DNA of 35,823 bases from contig JBNGIQ010003890.1 in assembly GCA_049999765.1 (NCBI GenBank), positions 1 through 35,823 of the forward strand. Reading direction: 5' to 3'. Under the pieces are notes generated by a model. That model was not told where the DNA came from. It saw only the letters and a list, made by a program, of their open reading frames with translations, and did no database searches. Each line of letters starts with the position of its first letter. Position 1 is the stretch's first letter. The stretch is from Phaeoceros laevis. Taxonomy: Eukaryota; Anthocerotophyta; Anthocerotopsida; Notothyladales. The position numbers and the translations under genes are program-made. Of this stretch, positions 1 through 9,253 are shown piece after piece.

Positions 1-1115
1 ATGTGACTTTTATTTGTCTTCTGAAGGCGTGTGCAAGCACTGGTGCCATACAGAAGGGCAGGGAGCTGCACGCACAGATTGTCAGAAGAGGTCTGCTGGA
101 TGATGTAGTGGTGGGCACCTGCGTGGTGGACATGTATGGAAAATGTGGTGAGCTAGAAGATGCACGCCAGATTTTTGAGAGCATGGCCACAAAGAATGTG
201 GTCGCATGGAACGCCCTGATTGCTGGTTATGGTGCTTGTGATGAAGGTCGCAAGGCACTAGCTTGTTTTGAGGAGATGTTAGTTGCCGGTGGTCATCCTG
301 ATGATGTTACTTTTACTTGCCTTCTAGTAGCATGCAGTCATGAGGGACTGGTCCACGAGGGTCGCAAACTCTTGGATTCCATGGCTGAACAGCATGGCAT
401 CAAACCTACTATTGAGCATTACAACTCCATGATTGATCTTCTTGGGCGTGCTGGCCAATTAGATGAGGCAGAGAAGACGCTATTATCATGTGAAGGCCAA
501 AGTAATGTGGTGGGCTTGACGTCTTTGTTGAATGCCTGCAAAAGTCACGGGGATATAGAGAGGGCTGTGTGGTGTTTTGAAAGCATTGTTAGGCTGGACC
601 CTCAATCGACGTCTGCCTATGTGCTCATGGCCAATGCCTACGCAGATGCGCGTAGGTGGACCGATGTAGACAGGATTGAAACACAGAGAAAGGCAGCAGG
701 AGCTAACAAGAAACTTGCAGTGGCGAGCATTGAGGTGAATAAGGAGGTACACAAATTTCTGGTGGGAGAAAGGAGAAAGGATATTATTGCGCTTAAGGTA
801 GAGAGCACAAATGCACGTGTGAAGCAGGATGGAGGCCACGTACCTCACACAAAGTTGGTGTTGAAGCCACCGAGTCAGAAGGAAAAGGAAGATGTGCTTT
901 GTGGGCATGCTGAGAAGCTAGCTCTGGCGTTTGGTCTGTTGAACACTCCGAGTGGAACGCCTCTGGTGGTAACGAAGAATCTACGCATGTGCAGCGACTG
1001 CCACAGCTCCACGGAAATCATGTCAAGGCTTGAACAGAGAGATATTGTGGTAAGGGATGGGTACCGTGTGCATCGATTTGCAAGCGGGCGTTGCAGTTGT
1101 AAGGGTCGACCGTGA
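1..1115 (+). CDS. PPR protein with GRP-type DYW deaminase domain (3' part)
   Basis: The reading frame is open to the left edge, so the 5' end lies outside the window; 371 codons from position 3 are visible and end in TGA at 1113-1115. The protein begins inside PLS-type pentatricopeptide repeats (residues about 1-168, e.g. VVDMYGKCGELEDARQIF). E1 and E2 motifs follow (about 168-236), then a degenerate PG box (KKLAVASIEV) and a DYW cytidine-deaminase domain (about 275-370). The deaminase signature HAE (His302, Glu304) and the zinc ligands CSDC (330, 333), His357, Cys364 and Cys366 are present. The last three residues are Gly-Arg-Pro, not Asp-Tyr-Trp. Such GRP-ending (DYW:KP group) proteins belong to plants with U-to-C organellar RNA editing, so this is a candidate U-to-C editing factor of plastid or mitochondrion. 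The visible part has no intron, as is usual for this family. Target and organelle cannot be told without the N-terminus. Confidence 0.92.
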   Translation, partial: VTFICLLKACASTGAIQKGRELHAQIVRRGLLDDVVVGTCVVDMYGKCGELEDARQIFESMATKNVVAWNALIAGYGACDEGRKALACFEEMLVAGGHPDDVTFTCLLVACSHEGLVHEGRKLLDSMAEQHGIKPTIEHYNSMIDLLGRAGQLDEAEKTLLSCEGQSNVVGLTSLLNACKSHGDIERAVWCFESIVRLDPQSTSAYVLMANAYADARRWTDVDRIETQRKAAGANKKLAVASIEVNKEVHKFLVGERRKDIIALKVESTNARVKQDGGHVPHTKLVLKPPSQKEKEDVLCGHAEKLALAFGLLNTPSGTPLVVTKNLRMCSDCHSSTEIMSRLEQRDIVVRDGYRVHRFASGRCSCKGRP

Positions 1116-1998
1116 GAATACTGAAGATCTAGCCAGTGCTCAGGTTGTGTGTGCAAGCGATTGTGGTCTTTCTCTTGGGTGTGAATGTGCTTACTTAACT
1201 CTATCCCCTATAAACTTCCGACGTCTTCACTTCAATCCTTTTCCTAAAAGTAAGTAAAGTGTACAAATATGTCACAGTAAATTGTGAATTGGCTGCCAGT
1301 ACATTGGAGATGCGGGGTATCGATCTACGTACCTCTCGCATGCTTAGCTCTCGCTCTACCCTCTGAGCTACATTCCCGTTACACATGATTCAATCAAAAC
1401 TGTTAAGTATTTGTGCTCTTAAGGCCTCAGCCTCCAGCCGGCAGCTGTAGCCAGTTTTTCCATCTTAGGTAGGTACGGTACCTTCCGGCTCAGCCAAAAC
1501 AATTCCTTCATGTCGTGTTTTGTGCTGCCATCGTTTAGACACGCTGGCACAATTATCTTGGAGGTGCGCTACTTACGAGGCATCAACATTTAGGGCGAAG
1601 GTCAAGAACACTACATCAGGCATCAGCAGAAACGAACGCTACATGAGGAGAGGCTCCAATCCAACGAGGACTACGAAGCAAGGGAGCAAGGGAAAGTCCA
1701 GGGAGCGTCCTCTCCGGAATTTTCTTCATTACTATTAGCTTGTCTACAGCGCTGCCTCAGCTAGTCGAGTCTGGAACCAAAACGTAGAGCTGTAAGACTT
1801 TGATGATAAAATTCATGCACCGTACGCGTAGGCTTGTTTGGCTCTCCAAGCAAAGCTGCCCTCTTGGTCTCTTGTGCCCTGAAACTTACTCGGAGGATCC
1901 TTTGCACTATGGCCAAGACTTGACTGGTAGAAGGCTTCCTGTTCGTGCCAGCTCCTAGATCTTTTTAAGATTCTCTTTATTGGAGGGGAACGGCACAT
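1116..1998. other. Intergenic stretch, PPR to ATG12
   Basis: About 880 bp without a convincing protein gene. It holds the tRNA-Ala relic at 1305-1377. Around 1471-1484 there are GGTA/GGTACC-rich direct and inverted motifs. Open frames here lack any recognisable domain and look fortuitous. The 5' leader and promoter of the downstream ATG12 gene should lie in its right half; I see no clear TATA box. Confidence 0.5.
1305..1377 (-). pseudogene. tRNA-Ala(AGC) pseudogene or tRNA-derived relic
   Basis: Read on the minus strand, these 73 nt start GGGAATGTAGCTCAG and end CATCTCCA. This matches the layout of plant nuclear tRNA-Ala with anticodon AGC in a TAAGCAT loop. The D arm (GCTC/GAGC) and the G3:U70 pair that specifies alanine are retained. 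The gene is damaged: A4 faces C69 in the acceptor stem, the 5' side of the anticodon stem (AGAGC) no longer pairs with GCGAG beyond two pairs, and the T stem (CGTAG against CCCCG) has two mismatches. I therefore call it a decayed copy. It could also be the head of a tRNA-derived SINE, but I see no body or A tail. Confidence 0.72.
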
Positions 1999-2674
1999 AT
2001 GGCCTCTCAGCAGCCTCCTTCCCCTTCCGCTCCTCTCAAAGGTCCTGTCCTTCTTGGCTCGGTTCACGTTGCTCATTTTCCATTTATTCTGTGTGCTTTA
2101 TGTCACCGTAATTGCTCCCCTCACGAGGAATCTGGGTGCAGTTGTGGTGTTGTTTCGAGCAACTGGAGATGCTCCAATCCTCAAACAAACCAAGTTTAAG
2201 GTCGCACCAGCTTTGAATGTCGCTAAAGTTCTCCAGTATTACTAGGGAGTCATGTGGTTGTAGGTTGCAGTGACATGGAAATCGGTTACGCTTGCTTTAC
2301 AGATTGGAGCAGCAGAGAAATTTGCCAAGGTGATAGACTTTCTCAGGAAACAGCTGCACAGGGAAACCTTGGTGAGTACGTTTTCTGGCGACCTTAAACC
2401 ATTTCTGATTTGCCGATTACATTCATGTCAGCCACCTAATTGGAATGCTTGTGTTGATTTGAAGTTTGTGTACATCAACAGCGCTTTCTCTCCCAACCCT
2501 GACGAACTTGTATCGGATCTGTTCGAGGTAAGGCTGTCATCGTGACAGGTTTGAACGTGTTGAAATCAGGTGCCTCAAGTGCTAAACTAAGCTAGGATAG
2601 ACGGGCTTTTACAGAACTTTGGCATTGATGGAAAGCTGGTTGTGAATTACGCCTGCTCGGCAGCTTGGGGCTGA
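1999..2674 (+). CDS. ATG12: Ubiquitin-like autophagy protein ATG12
   Basis: Five exons inferred at 1999-2041, 2142-2200, 2303-2371, 2465-2527 and 2615-2674 give a 97-residue protein, close to the size of plant ATG12 proteins. The frame is kept across all junctions. Diagnostic stretches are [46 protein letters not shown] and the C-terminal [14 protein letters not shown]. The terminal glycine, right before the stop, is the residue that family members join to a lysine of ATG5 through ATG7 (E1) and ATG10 (E2). The ATG12-ATG5 conjugate then promotes ATG8 lipidation on the growing autophagosome in the cytosol. The first donor (GTCCTG) is weak, so the exon 1 end rests on frame and homology. The other donors are GTCGCA, GTGAGT and GTAAGG, and all acceptors are AG. 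No tail is cut off behind the glycine, as expected for ATG12. Confidence 0.93.
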
Positions 2675-3528
2675 TTAAGCTTTTAGCTCGCTTCTGATGG
2701 AGAAGTACATCACAGTCCTCTGGAGGTCACTTTCCAAAGTTCAAACAAGACTGTTCTGTAGTGTTCATGCTCTCCTGCTCTTAGCACCCCAGAGACCTCA
2801 GCGTTTTGCATGGACTCCGAAGAAAACAGCTCAAAAGTGTTTCAGCACTCCTGAAAGGGCTAATGCCTCAGGCCTCACCATACTTCCTGTTGTATATTAA
2901 CAGTTTTCTTGCATGCAGAGTATAGGCGGAGTACAACAAGGTTAGGTCAGCCTTAGATTTGGTTACATATTGATAATTACACCCGACCTGCAAGAACTCT
3001 TAATTCGAATTCGATATGCAGTAAGCCCTCGGATTTACCGTGCGAGAAGACGTCCTCCTTTCTCCCCTGGCAGGGAGGGACCATTGTTCACGTCACAGAG
3101 AAACCCCCAAATGCCTATCAACCTTTTGTGTGACTTTGGGGTTGAAGAACAGACTATTATTTGAGGTGTTCGGTTTGTGCTCCAACAGCTTCGTGAAAGA
3201 GTGCCTAAGAAGAAAGCTCAACTGCTTGGAGAAGCTCTTTCTCGAGCGGACAATTCAAGGAATTTCAGGGATGGTACTGAAAGTGGATGAATATGTCACG
3301 CGTTGAATTTGTGCCCAGAGGACTTAGACTATTTCCTGAATGCAGCACGTGGATAATCCAAAAAACGATCCGGTTCAGCTGAAGAGCAGCTGTATACTAC
3401 GATATTTTCGCAGGTCCAGTGGCTTGTTCTTGGGAAACGGATTCAACGTGTCCTGTGCGACAAAGGGCAAGGCAAGGCATCATGGCAGTACAGACCGCCA
3501 ATTTGGCTTCGCAGGATGCACCATTGCA
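2675..3528 (+). other. Unresolved region with possible exons
   Basis: About 850 bp between ATG12 and the esterase gene. Part must be ATG12 3' UTR and esterase 5' UTR. Several plus-strand stretches look coding. One begins with an ATG at 2697 (MEKYITVLWRSLSK). Another follows an acceptor-like CTCTTAG near 2785 and reads ...RRKQLKSVSALLKGLMPQ. A third follows CCCTGGCAG near 3074 and reads GGTIVHVTEKPPNAYQPF. The last, behind CTCCAACAG at 3188, reads LRERVPKKKAQLLGEALSR and stops at a TGA near 3290. They could belong to one small spliced gene, but I do not recognise a family and cannot join them with confidence. Confidence 0.3.
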
Positions 3529-4987
3529 ATGGTGCAGGAATGGGGCACGACACCATCGGGCACTCCGCGGGCGCGTCTGCTACAGGAGCAACGCAAGCGC
3601 GGTAGCGGATTCAGCCAGGCAGCCCTGAGCCAGGCGTGGTCGCGCCGAAGGCCCGGACCGCTTGTGTGCGTGCTGCTGGGGGCGGGTCTGCTCCTGCTTG
3701 ACCTGCTTCTGCTTTTGCTCTGTTGGCACTCTTTTGCTTCCTCAACGAATCCGGACCCTCAGTGGCTGCACGCCCAGGGGGAAGGGCAGCTCGAGGGCAT
3801 GGCGCGCCCGCAGTTTGTGCTCTTCGGGGACTCCATCACGCAGCAGTCGTTCCGGCCCGGTGGCTGGGGCGCAGCACTGGCGGATCGCTACTCCCGTAAG
3901 GTCTTCCTCTTCTACCGCATTGAATTGTGCTGCTCGAGGGTTCTTCCCGAGCTCCCATGCCTGGCTCACTGTTGTGTCCCGCGTCTTACTGCAGGCTGAT
4001 GTTGTTCTGCGCGGATACAGCGGATACAACACCCGCTGGGCGCTTTACCTGCTAGACAAGATCTTCCCGACTGTAAGGTCACAGATGCGGTGCTGCCGTT
4101 TTTCCCCAAGCATGGATAGGGTTTTGACATTGCGCTTTCGCCCTGATGCTGCAGAAATCAGCCCTTGTTCCGTCCCTGGTGACCATCTTCTTTGGTGCAA
4201 ATGATGCAGCCCTGCCAGACGGAGACAGCAAGCGGCAGCATGTGCCCATCCCAGAGTACAAGGAGAATTTGCGGCAGATGATCGCACACTTGAAGGTTGG
4301 CCCTCTCCACCCCTCGGATGTCAGCAGACTGCAATCGTCCTCGCTTCGTGCTCGATCTTGACCTTTGTTTTAGCTGTTGCTGGTCACAGGGTCTGAAGGA
4401 CTCAATTCACATCGTCCTCATCACTCCGCCTCCGGTCGACGTGAGGGGCAGGCGAGCTTACGCGAGGTTGTTGTTTTTCTTCTGCCTGCTTCTTATGGTG
4501 GTGGGGCTGCCTCAGGTCTCATTTTGCTGTTGATGATGCTGGGTTTCAGGGTAATGTATGGAGACCAAGCCAGCGAACTTCCTGAACGCACCAACGAGGT
4601 CACAGGGCTCTATGCTGAAGCCTGTCAGGCAGTGGCCTTGGAGCACAACCTTCCGGTGATTGACTTGTGGACTACCATGCAAAGAACAGCCAACTGGGAG
4701 GACTTGTACCTCAGGTTTGATCAGGAACACAGCCTAATTATCGTTTCATTGCCGGCGGCACAGCTTCCTGGCCAATACTAATTTTGTCTTCTGCCATTCC
4801 ACTTCCTTGCAGTGACGGTCTTCACTTGTCCCCCGCTGGCAATGCTGTTGTTTTTGACTTGCTGGTTAAAGTACTTGACGACCCAGCTGGTTCAGGTTCC
4901 TTGAGTCAGGGAGCCCTGCCCGTAGACTACCCTGAGCATTCGGCTGTGGACTCAAATGATCCTGCCAAATCTTTTGTGGACTTGTAG
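3529..4987 (+). CDS. SGNH/GDSL esterase, IAH1-like, membrane-anchored
   Basis: Six exons inferred: 3529-3900, 3995-4072, 4155-4295, 4390-4466, 4550-4714, 4813-4987; 335 residues. The catalytic core resembles isoamyl acetate-hydrolysing esterases (IAH1 family), which cleave small esters. Block I is FGDSITQ with catalytic Ser102. The block II glycine is in RGYSGYNT, block III is FFGANDAA, and the Asp/His of block V are in SDGLHLSPAGN. Unlike ordinary cytosolic family members of about 240-260 residues, this one has about 90 extra N-terminal residues. They consist of a basic stretch (RRR near 39-41) and a very Leu-rich membrane segment (about 45-66), suggesting a type II anchor. A second in-frame ATG at 3799 (residue 91, MARPQFVLFGDS) would give the usual soluble form. 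The C-terminal tail of about 40 residues is also beyond the family core. A polyadenylation signal follows at 5139. Confidence 0.88.
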
Positions 4988-5138
4988 ACCAGCGTTTGGT
5001 TTCGTTGTCCTTACGCAAGCTTTCCGGCTGCGAGTCGTGGCAACCAAGCCGTTCGATTCAGCGGCTCGGAAATTTCTGTAAACCCATTTTCCACAAAGCT
5101 TTTCAGGAAAGGGGATGCCACCTCCATACAGCACACTG

Positions 5139-5144
5139 AATAAA
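5139..5144 (+). promoter_or_regulatory. Polyadenylation signal AATAAA of the esterase gene
   Basis: A canonical AATAAA lies 152 bp behind the esterase stop codon and is followed by a CT-rich stretch (TTCCTGCCTTCCTTCC), a plausible position for 3' end formation. Confidence 0.55.
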
Positions 5145-5515
5145 GTTCCTTCCTGCCTTCCTTCCTCCAGGGCCTATTATTTCACAGCTATAGCTCTAGA
5201 GCTGCTTTGCAAAACTGGCACCGTACCTTGAGAATCTGGTTCTGGTGCACATGTGAGTCACATGAAGTTTCCAAGGGACAGCCGGTTCATGAATCTCCGA
5301 GCAGCAGGGTGATGGCAGACTGCAATTCTCTGAACTCAACATCCAGTAGGAATTAATTAAGCTAGTGGCTGAGGACCACCACTAAGACTGTTTTCTCTAA
5401 GGGAATCTGACCACTTCAGTCATCCGTGCATGTCTTTCGTGCACCTGAGGGCTTGTGGGCTGTGACTAAGCCAAATGCACGGTAGTGCAAAAACAACCTT
5501 TCGTACTGACAATGT

Positions 5516-5547
5516 TGCGCAGCAGGCAGCACTAGTACTGCTGCGCA
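5516..5547. repeat. Perfect 10-bp inverted repeat (hairpin)
   Basis: TGCGCAGCAG at 5516-5525 and its exact reverse complement CTGCTGCGCA at 5538-5547 flank a 12-nt spacer. The arms are GC-rich and could fold as a stem. It is not at the end of any gene I can place, so no role is assigned. Confidence 0.6.
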
Positions 5548-5969
5548 GCTCAGATGACTCCGGCCTGCAGGCATATGTGTATGCATAAACTTATTTATTG
5601 GATGAAATCTAGATCGTTTTTCAAAATCTCCATCCAGGGATAGCTAGCAGCAAGCTAGTAATTGGAAACGTCGTTTTCCAGAATACACATAACGGGGTTT
5701 GCATAAAGGCTGGTGAAATAGTACGTCTATAAACTGTAACCTGAACAAGCTCAGACGGAATCAGAAGATAGAATGAAGCAGATCGCCTCGAGTCTATCTA
5801 GACCATTTATTAGTAGCGGGGTGTTGGGCCAGCCCATTCATGAGCATGTTACAGGATTGGATGGTAACAGTACTGGAAACCCAGTTGCACCCAAAAATTA
5901 TTTTGCTCAGGACCCCTTCCATGAGGTCGAGAGTCTGGAGACCTAGCTAGCTATGAATTTTAAACTTGT

Positions 5970-6579
5970 TCACTCGCTCCACGAGATTTCGATGTTGCGA
6001 ACTTCAGGCTTCTTCTCGGCTACTTTGGGGACTGTGACTGTGAGCACCCCGTTTTCGACTGTCGCTGCTACCTCCTCCAGCTGCACATTCTTCGGTAGCC
6101 GGAACTTCCTCAAGAACTGGCCTTGAGAGCGCTCTGCACGATGCCACCTGTCAGTCTCCTTGGCTTCCTCTCTGGCTCGCTCGCCGCTGATCTTCAGCAC
6201 GTTACCATCCTCAACATCCACCTTCACCTCTTCCTTCTTCAAACCTGAAATTCCGCAGAAATTTACAACCTCGTGTCAGCAATCACATGTGACAATGCCA
6301 ATGTCAGTGCAATTGTAGCAGAGATACTGGTACATCTACAGGCCTGCCAGGAGGAACTGAATGCGTACCAGGCAAGTCGGCCTTGAAGACGTGTGACTCG
6401 GGTGTTTCGAGCCAATCAACCCTAGTCTCGACACTGCCCGATGCAGCCTTGGTAACAGAGCGAGCAGCTGACCTCTGCTGCGGCTTCAAGGATTGGTAGG
6501 GCTCCCAGAACAGCTCGATGCTCACAGGTTCCCACAGGCTGTCGCAGCCGGAGCGGGAGCACAAAGATGCCAACGCCAT
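5970..6579 (-). CDS. Class I cytosolic small heat-shock protein (HSP20)
   Basis: Two exons (6579-6369 and 6244-5970, intron 6245-6368) encode 161 residues, normal for plant class I sHSPs. The only in-frame ATG upstream of the conserved part is at 6579, giving [11 protein letters not shown] followed by a divergent N-terminal arm. The alpha-crystallin domain runs from about 51 to 145: [19 protein letters not shown], then the beta-6 loop ([19 protein letters not shown]), then the consensus I region [11 protein letters not shown]. The C-terminal extension has the I-x-I anchor (NIEIS) that docks into a neighbouring dimer during oligomer assembly. Family members are ATP-independent holdases that bind unfolding proteins during heat stress in the cytosol. 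The junction falls inside the DLPG codon and restores the expected sequence exactly. An intron in a class I sHSP gene is uncommon in flowering plants. A partial heat-shock element lies upstream. Confidence 0.94.
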
Positions 6580-7453
6580 TTTGTAAACCGCCAAATTGAG
6601 GCAGAAAAAAATAGTCTCACGAAGAAGAAGGCAGCAGGAGATGTTTCTGAACGCAGGGCTCCAGGAATTCTGCTGAGCGCTTGCAAGTGCTACTAGTAGG
6701 ACAGCAGAGTGGATTTTCTCCGTACCTTGCAGATGTCTCAGATAGCAGAGAAGATTGATGGGACGACAGTAGAACTGGCCGCTTTTTGTAGCAGTATGCG
6801 CGACTTCAAGACTCTTCCAGCGGCTCCTCGGCCCGATCAGACAGCGTGCTTTCCCCTTCCTTCATGGACCTTCCAGCACCTCCACCAGGACGAGTTTCCA
6901 AGGGACCTTCCTAGCCCTAAACCTGCCCCTGTGGTTAGTTAACCTCCTGGCCATGCTTTTGGAGATTCCTCCTTCACATGTTGTACTTACTGCACAGTCT
7001 GACACGTGTGCAAAAAATCGGGTACTTTATAGCGATATGAAAGACACATGAAAGAAACTTTGAACTATACAATAAGTGGCGGTAGAGCCAACAGGGCGTG
7101 CCGATAGCGGCATATGTAATATGTGCTAAACGAGGAAGAGTAGTGGACTCCACACAAGCTACATGTACATTAATGAGTCTACTAATGACAAGCTAACATA
7201 ATGACAAGCTAATATTAGCCTCTCTAAAAAATCTCATTTGATGCATTCCTATTCGGCAAATCTTGTAATAGTAGTAATAGTAGAAAATCTTATAATAATA
7301 GTAATAAAGTGCCGCGCTATACCGATTCGGATGAGCACGCCGCCATGTTTGTCAAGTAACAAGCTACTCAACATGCTAAAACCTCAAAAAAAAACCCAAT
7401 CCTTCAACAATCAATCCAGTATACTACATACATGTGACTCCTTGGAAGGTAGT
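6580..7453. other. sHSP promoter and P450 downstream region
   Basis: About 870 bp. The left part is the sHSP promoter, with an HSE-like motif at 6805-6817. The right part (about 7020-7440) is AT-rich with simple repeats: a duplicated AATGACAAGCTAA around 7184-7213 and a run of TAA/TAG-like triplets around 7268-7308. It should also contain the 3' UTR of the P450 gene. No gene seen. Confidence 0.5.
6805..6817 (-). promoter_or_regulatory. Imperfect heat-shock element upstream of the sHSP gene
   Basis: The plus strand reads TTCAAGACTCTTC, three HSE units in alternating orientation (TTC, GAC for GAA, TTC) at the required 5-bp phase with one mismatch. It sits about 226 bp ahead of the sHSP start codon. 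Binding by heat-shock factors is inference. I found no perfect nGAAnnTTCn site nearer the start. Confidence 0.4.
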
Positions 7454-9253
7454 CTAGTTCCAAGGAGTGGGGGTTTTGTAGACATGAGGCGAGAGTCGGG
7501 GTATGGGGTGTGCTTCCAAAGGGATGGTCCTGGGGAGGGTCAATCCGAAGCTCTCCGACATGTCGAGCTCGCTGGGCTTCATTCCGTTGGGGAGCTTCCA
7601 GTCGAAGCTGTGCACCAGCCTGGCTACCGTGAAGTGCACCATGTTCATGGCGAAGCCGAGGCCGGGGCAGATGCGGCGGCCGGAGCCAAAGGGAATGAGG
7701 CTCATGTGCTGCCCGTTGGCCTCGATCCCGTTGTCCGCAAAGCGCTCGGGCTTGAACAGCAGCGGCTCCTCCCACAGCGCCGGGTCGCGGCCCATGGCCC
7801 AGTGCTGGATGGAGATGGTGGAGTTGGGCGGAATGTCGTAGCCTCCGATCTGGCAGGCATCGCGGTTGGCCTTGGGCAGGATCCAGGGCGACACCATGTG
7901 CAGCCGCCACGTCTCCTTGAGCACGAGGTAGAGGTAGGGGAAGTTGGCGCTGGTGGAGTCGGCCTCGGTCACGTACCTGTCTTTGCCCACCACCGCGTCG
8001 ATCTCCGCCTGCACCTTCTCCAGCACGCGCGGGTTGGCCAGGAGCTCCGACATGGCCCACTCGATGGTCACCGCCTGCGTCTCGCTGCCCGCCGCCAGCA
8101 TCTCCAGCGTCAGGGCTTTCACGATGGCGTCGCTCAGAGGCGCGGTGCCGTGCTCGTCGGGCAGCGACATGAGCACCTCCACGAACGTCGACGGCTTGTA
8201 CTCCTCGCCGCCGGCGTCGGCGACGGCCTTCATCTCGGCCAGCTTGCGGCGCTTCTCGTCCAGGATCTTGTCCAGGGCGACGCCGAAGCGGCGGCGCACG
8301 GCCTGCATCTTGGGGCGCAGGCCCGTGAGGCGGTCCACGAAGCCCAGCGCCGGGAAGTAGTCCTCGATCACGAACTGGGTGAAGAGGTGGAACATCTCGC
8401 GGATGAGGTAGTGCATCTCCGCCGACTCGGAGGTCTTCTCGCTGCGGGAGCCGTAGAAGCGGCGGCCCATGCTCATCCGGGTGACCACGTTGAGCAGGAG
8501 GTGCATGATGGTGCTGGACAGGTTCACGGCGTCCTTGCCCTCCGCCGCCTGCGCCAGGTCCAGGCACGTCAGCCCCACCTCCTCGGACCGCAGCGGCTCG
8601 AAGTGCTGGATGCGCTTGTTGCTCAGCACCTCGGTCACGAAGATCTTGCGCGCGTACCGCCAGTAATCGCCCTGGTCCGCAAAGGCTGCATGCAGGCATC
8701 CATCACACAGTGTCATAAGCTTATGAATGAATGAATTCCAATATACTGTGGTAGTACCACAAGCGCGTGAAGGAATAAATGAATGAATTCCAGTATACTG
8801 TGTACACAAGCTTGTGAATGAATGAATGAATTCCAATATATAGTGTATTGCAGGCACTCGGATGGATCCAAGCTTGCTTTGCTTACCGATGTGGTAGTTG
8901 CCGTAGATGAGGTAGCGGCCGTACGCCATGTCGATGGGCTTGTAGGACAGCAGGTGGTCCTTGAGCTTGTAGCACTCGTGGACGGCGGTGGGGTCGGAGA
9001 TGAACACCTGGTTCACGGCGCCCAGCTTGAGCAGCACCACGGGGCCGTACTCTTTGGCCACGTCCCGCATGGTGTGGTGGGGCTGCTTGCGCGGGTTGAG
9101 CAGCAGGGGCAGGTGGCCCAGGAGGGGCCATTTCGGGGGCCCCGGGGGCAGATTGTACACCTTCCGGTTCTTCTTCCAGAAGAAGAAGCTCAGAGAGAAG
9201 AAGAGGGCAGCCAAGGCCACCAGACCTCCCACCATCGACCGCGACTGCTCCAT
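7454..9253 (-). CDS. Cytochrome P450, CYP71-clan (A-type)
   Basis: Two exons (9253-8887 and 8685-7454) encode 532 residues. An N-terminal membrane anchor (about 9-25, LVALAALFFSLSFFF) and basic hinge precede the proline hinge NLPPGPP (36-40), so it is an ER-bound monooxygenase. The I-helix oxygen-binding motif is AGSET (321-325). The ExxR pair is Glu380/Arg383 (KETWR), the PERF motif is at 435-438, and the heme loop is FGSGRRICPG with Cys462 as thiolate ligand. The single phase-1 intron lies at the position common in A-type P450s, just before ADQGDYWRYARKIF. I cannot assign a family from motifs alone; the tail (PRLSPHVY) faintly recalls CYP703. Substrate unknown. It is divergent from a second P450 813 bp away, which suggests joint regulation. 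The intron is 201 nt and has no in-frame stop, so retention would not break the frame. Confidence 0.93.
   Translation of the reverse strand: MEQSRSMVGGLVALAALFFSLSFFFWKKNRKVYNLPPGPPKWPLLGHLPLLLNPRKQPHHTMRDVAKEYGPVVLLKLGAVNQVFISDPTAVHECYKLKDHLLSYKPIDMAYGRYLIYGNYHIGKQSKLGSIRVPAIHYILEFIHSFTSLCTQYTGIHSFIPSRACGTTTVYWNSFIHKLMTLCDGCLHAAFADQGDYWRYARKIFVTEVLSNKRIQHFEPLRSEEVGLTCLDLAQAAEGKDAVNLSSTIMHLLLNVVTRMSMGRRFYGSRSEKTSESAEMHYLIREMFHLFTQFVIEDYFPALGFVDRLTGLRPKMQAVRRRFGVALDKILDEKRRKLAEMKAVADAGGEEYKPSTFVEVLMSLPDEHGTAPLSDAIVKALTLEMLAAGSETQAVTIEWAMSELLANPRVLEKVQAEIDAVVGKDRYVTEADSTSANFPYLYLVLKETWRLHMVSPWILPKANRDACQIGGYDIPPNSTISIQHWAMGRDPALWEEPLLFKPERFADNGIEANGQHMSLIPFGSGRRICPGLGFAMNMVHFTVARLVHSFDWKLPNGMKPSELDMSESFGLTLPRTIPLEAHPIPRLSPHVYKTPTPWN
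8714..8847. repeat. Three-copy tandem repeat inside the P450 intron
   Basis: Three imperfect copies of a unit of about 45-50 bp, each containing (GAAT)n followed by GAATTCCA(A/G)TATA, at about 8714-8750, 8757-8802 and 8805-8847. They fill most of the 201-bp intron. The copies differ by small substitutions and indels, so the array is not freshly made. Confidence 0.75.

Larger units (their letters stand above)
4988..5969. other. Intergenic stretch, esterase to sHSP
   Basis: About 980 bp between two convergent genes. Beyond the AATAAA at 5139-5144 and the inverted repeat at 5516-5547 I find no gene-like signal. The sHSP 3' UTR should occupy the right end. The open frames are short and carry no recognisable motif. 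Confidence 0.5.

Noticed and set aside
1813-2076. 87-codon minus-strand frame upstream of ATG12
   Set aside because: It overlaps ATG12 exon 1, has no family resemblance, and its basic composition looks accidental.
7020-7440. AT-rich stretch as a transposon remnant
   Set aside because: There are only short simple repeats and one small duplication; no terminal repeats, target-site duplication or coding trace was found.
7404-8734. Long open frames (up to 498 codons on the plus strand and 431 on the minus strand) over the left P450 exon 2
   Set aside because: They are shadows of the GC-rich P450 exon in other frames; translations are His/Gln/Arg-rich with no domain, while the P450 frame has all family motifs.
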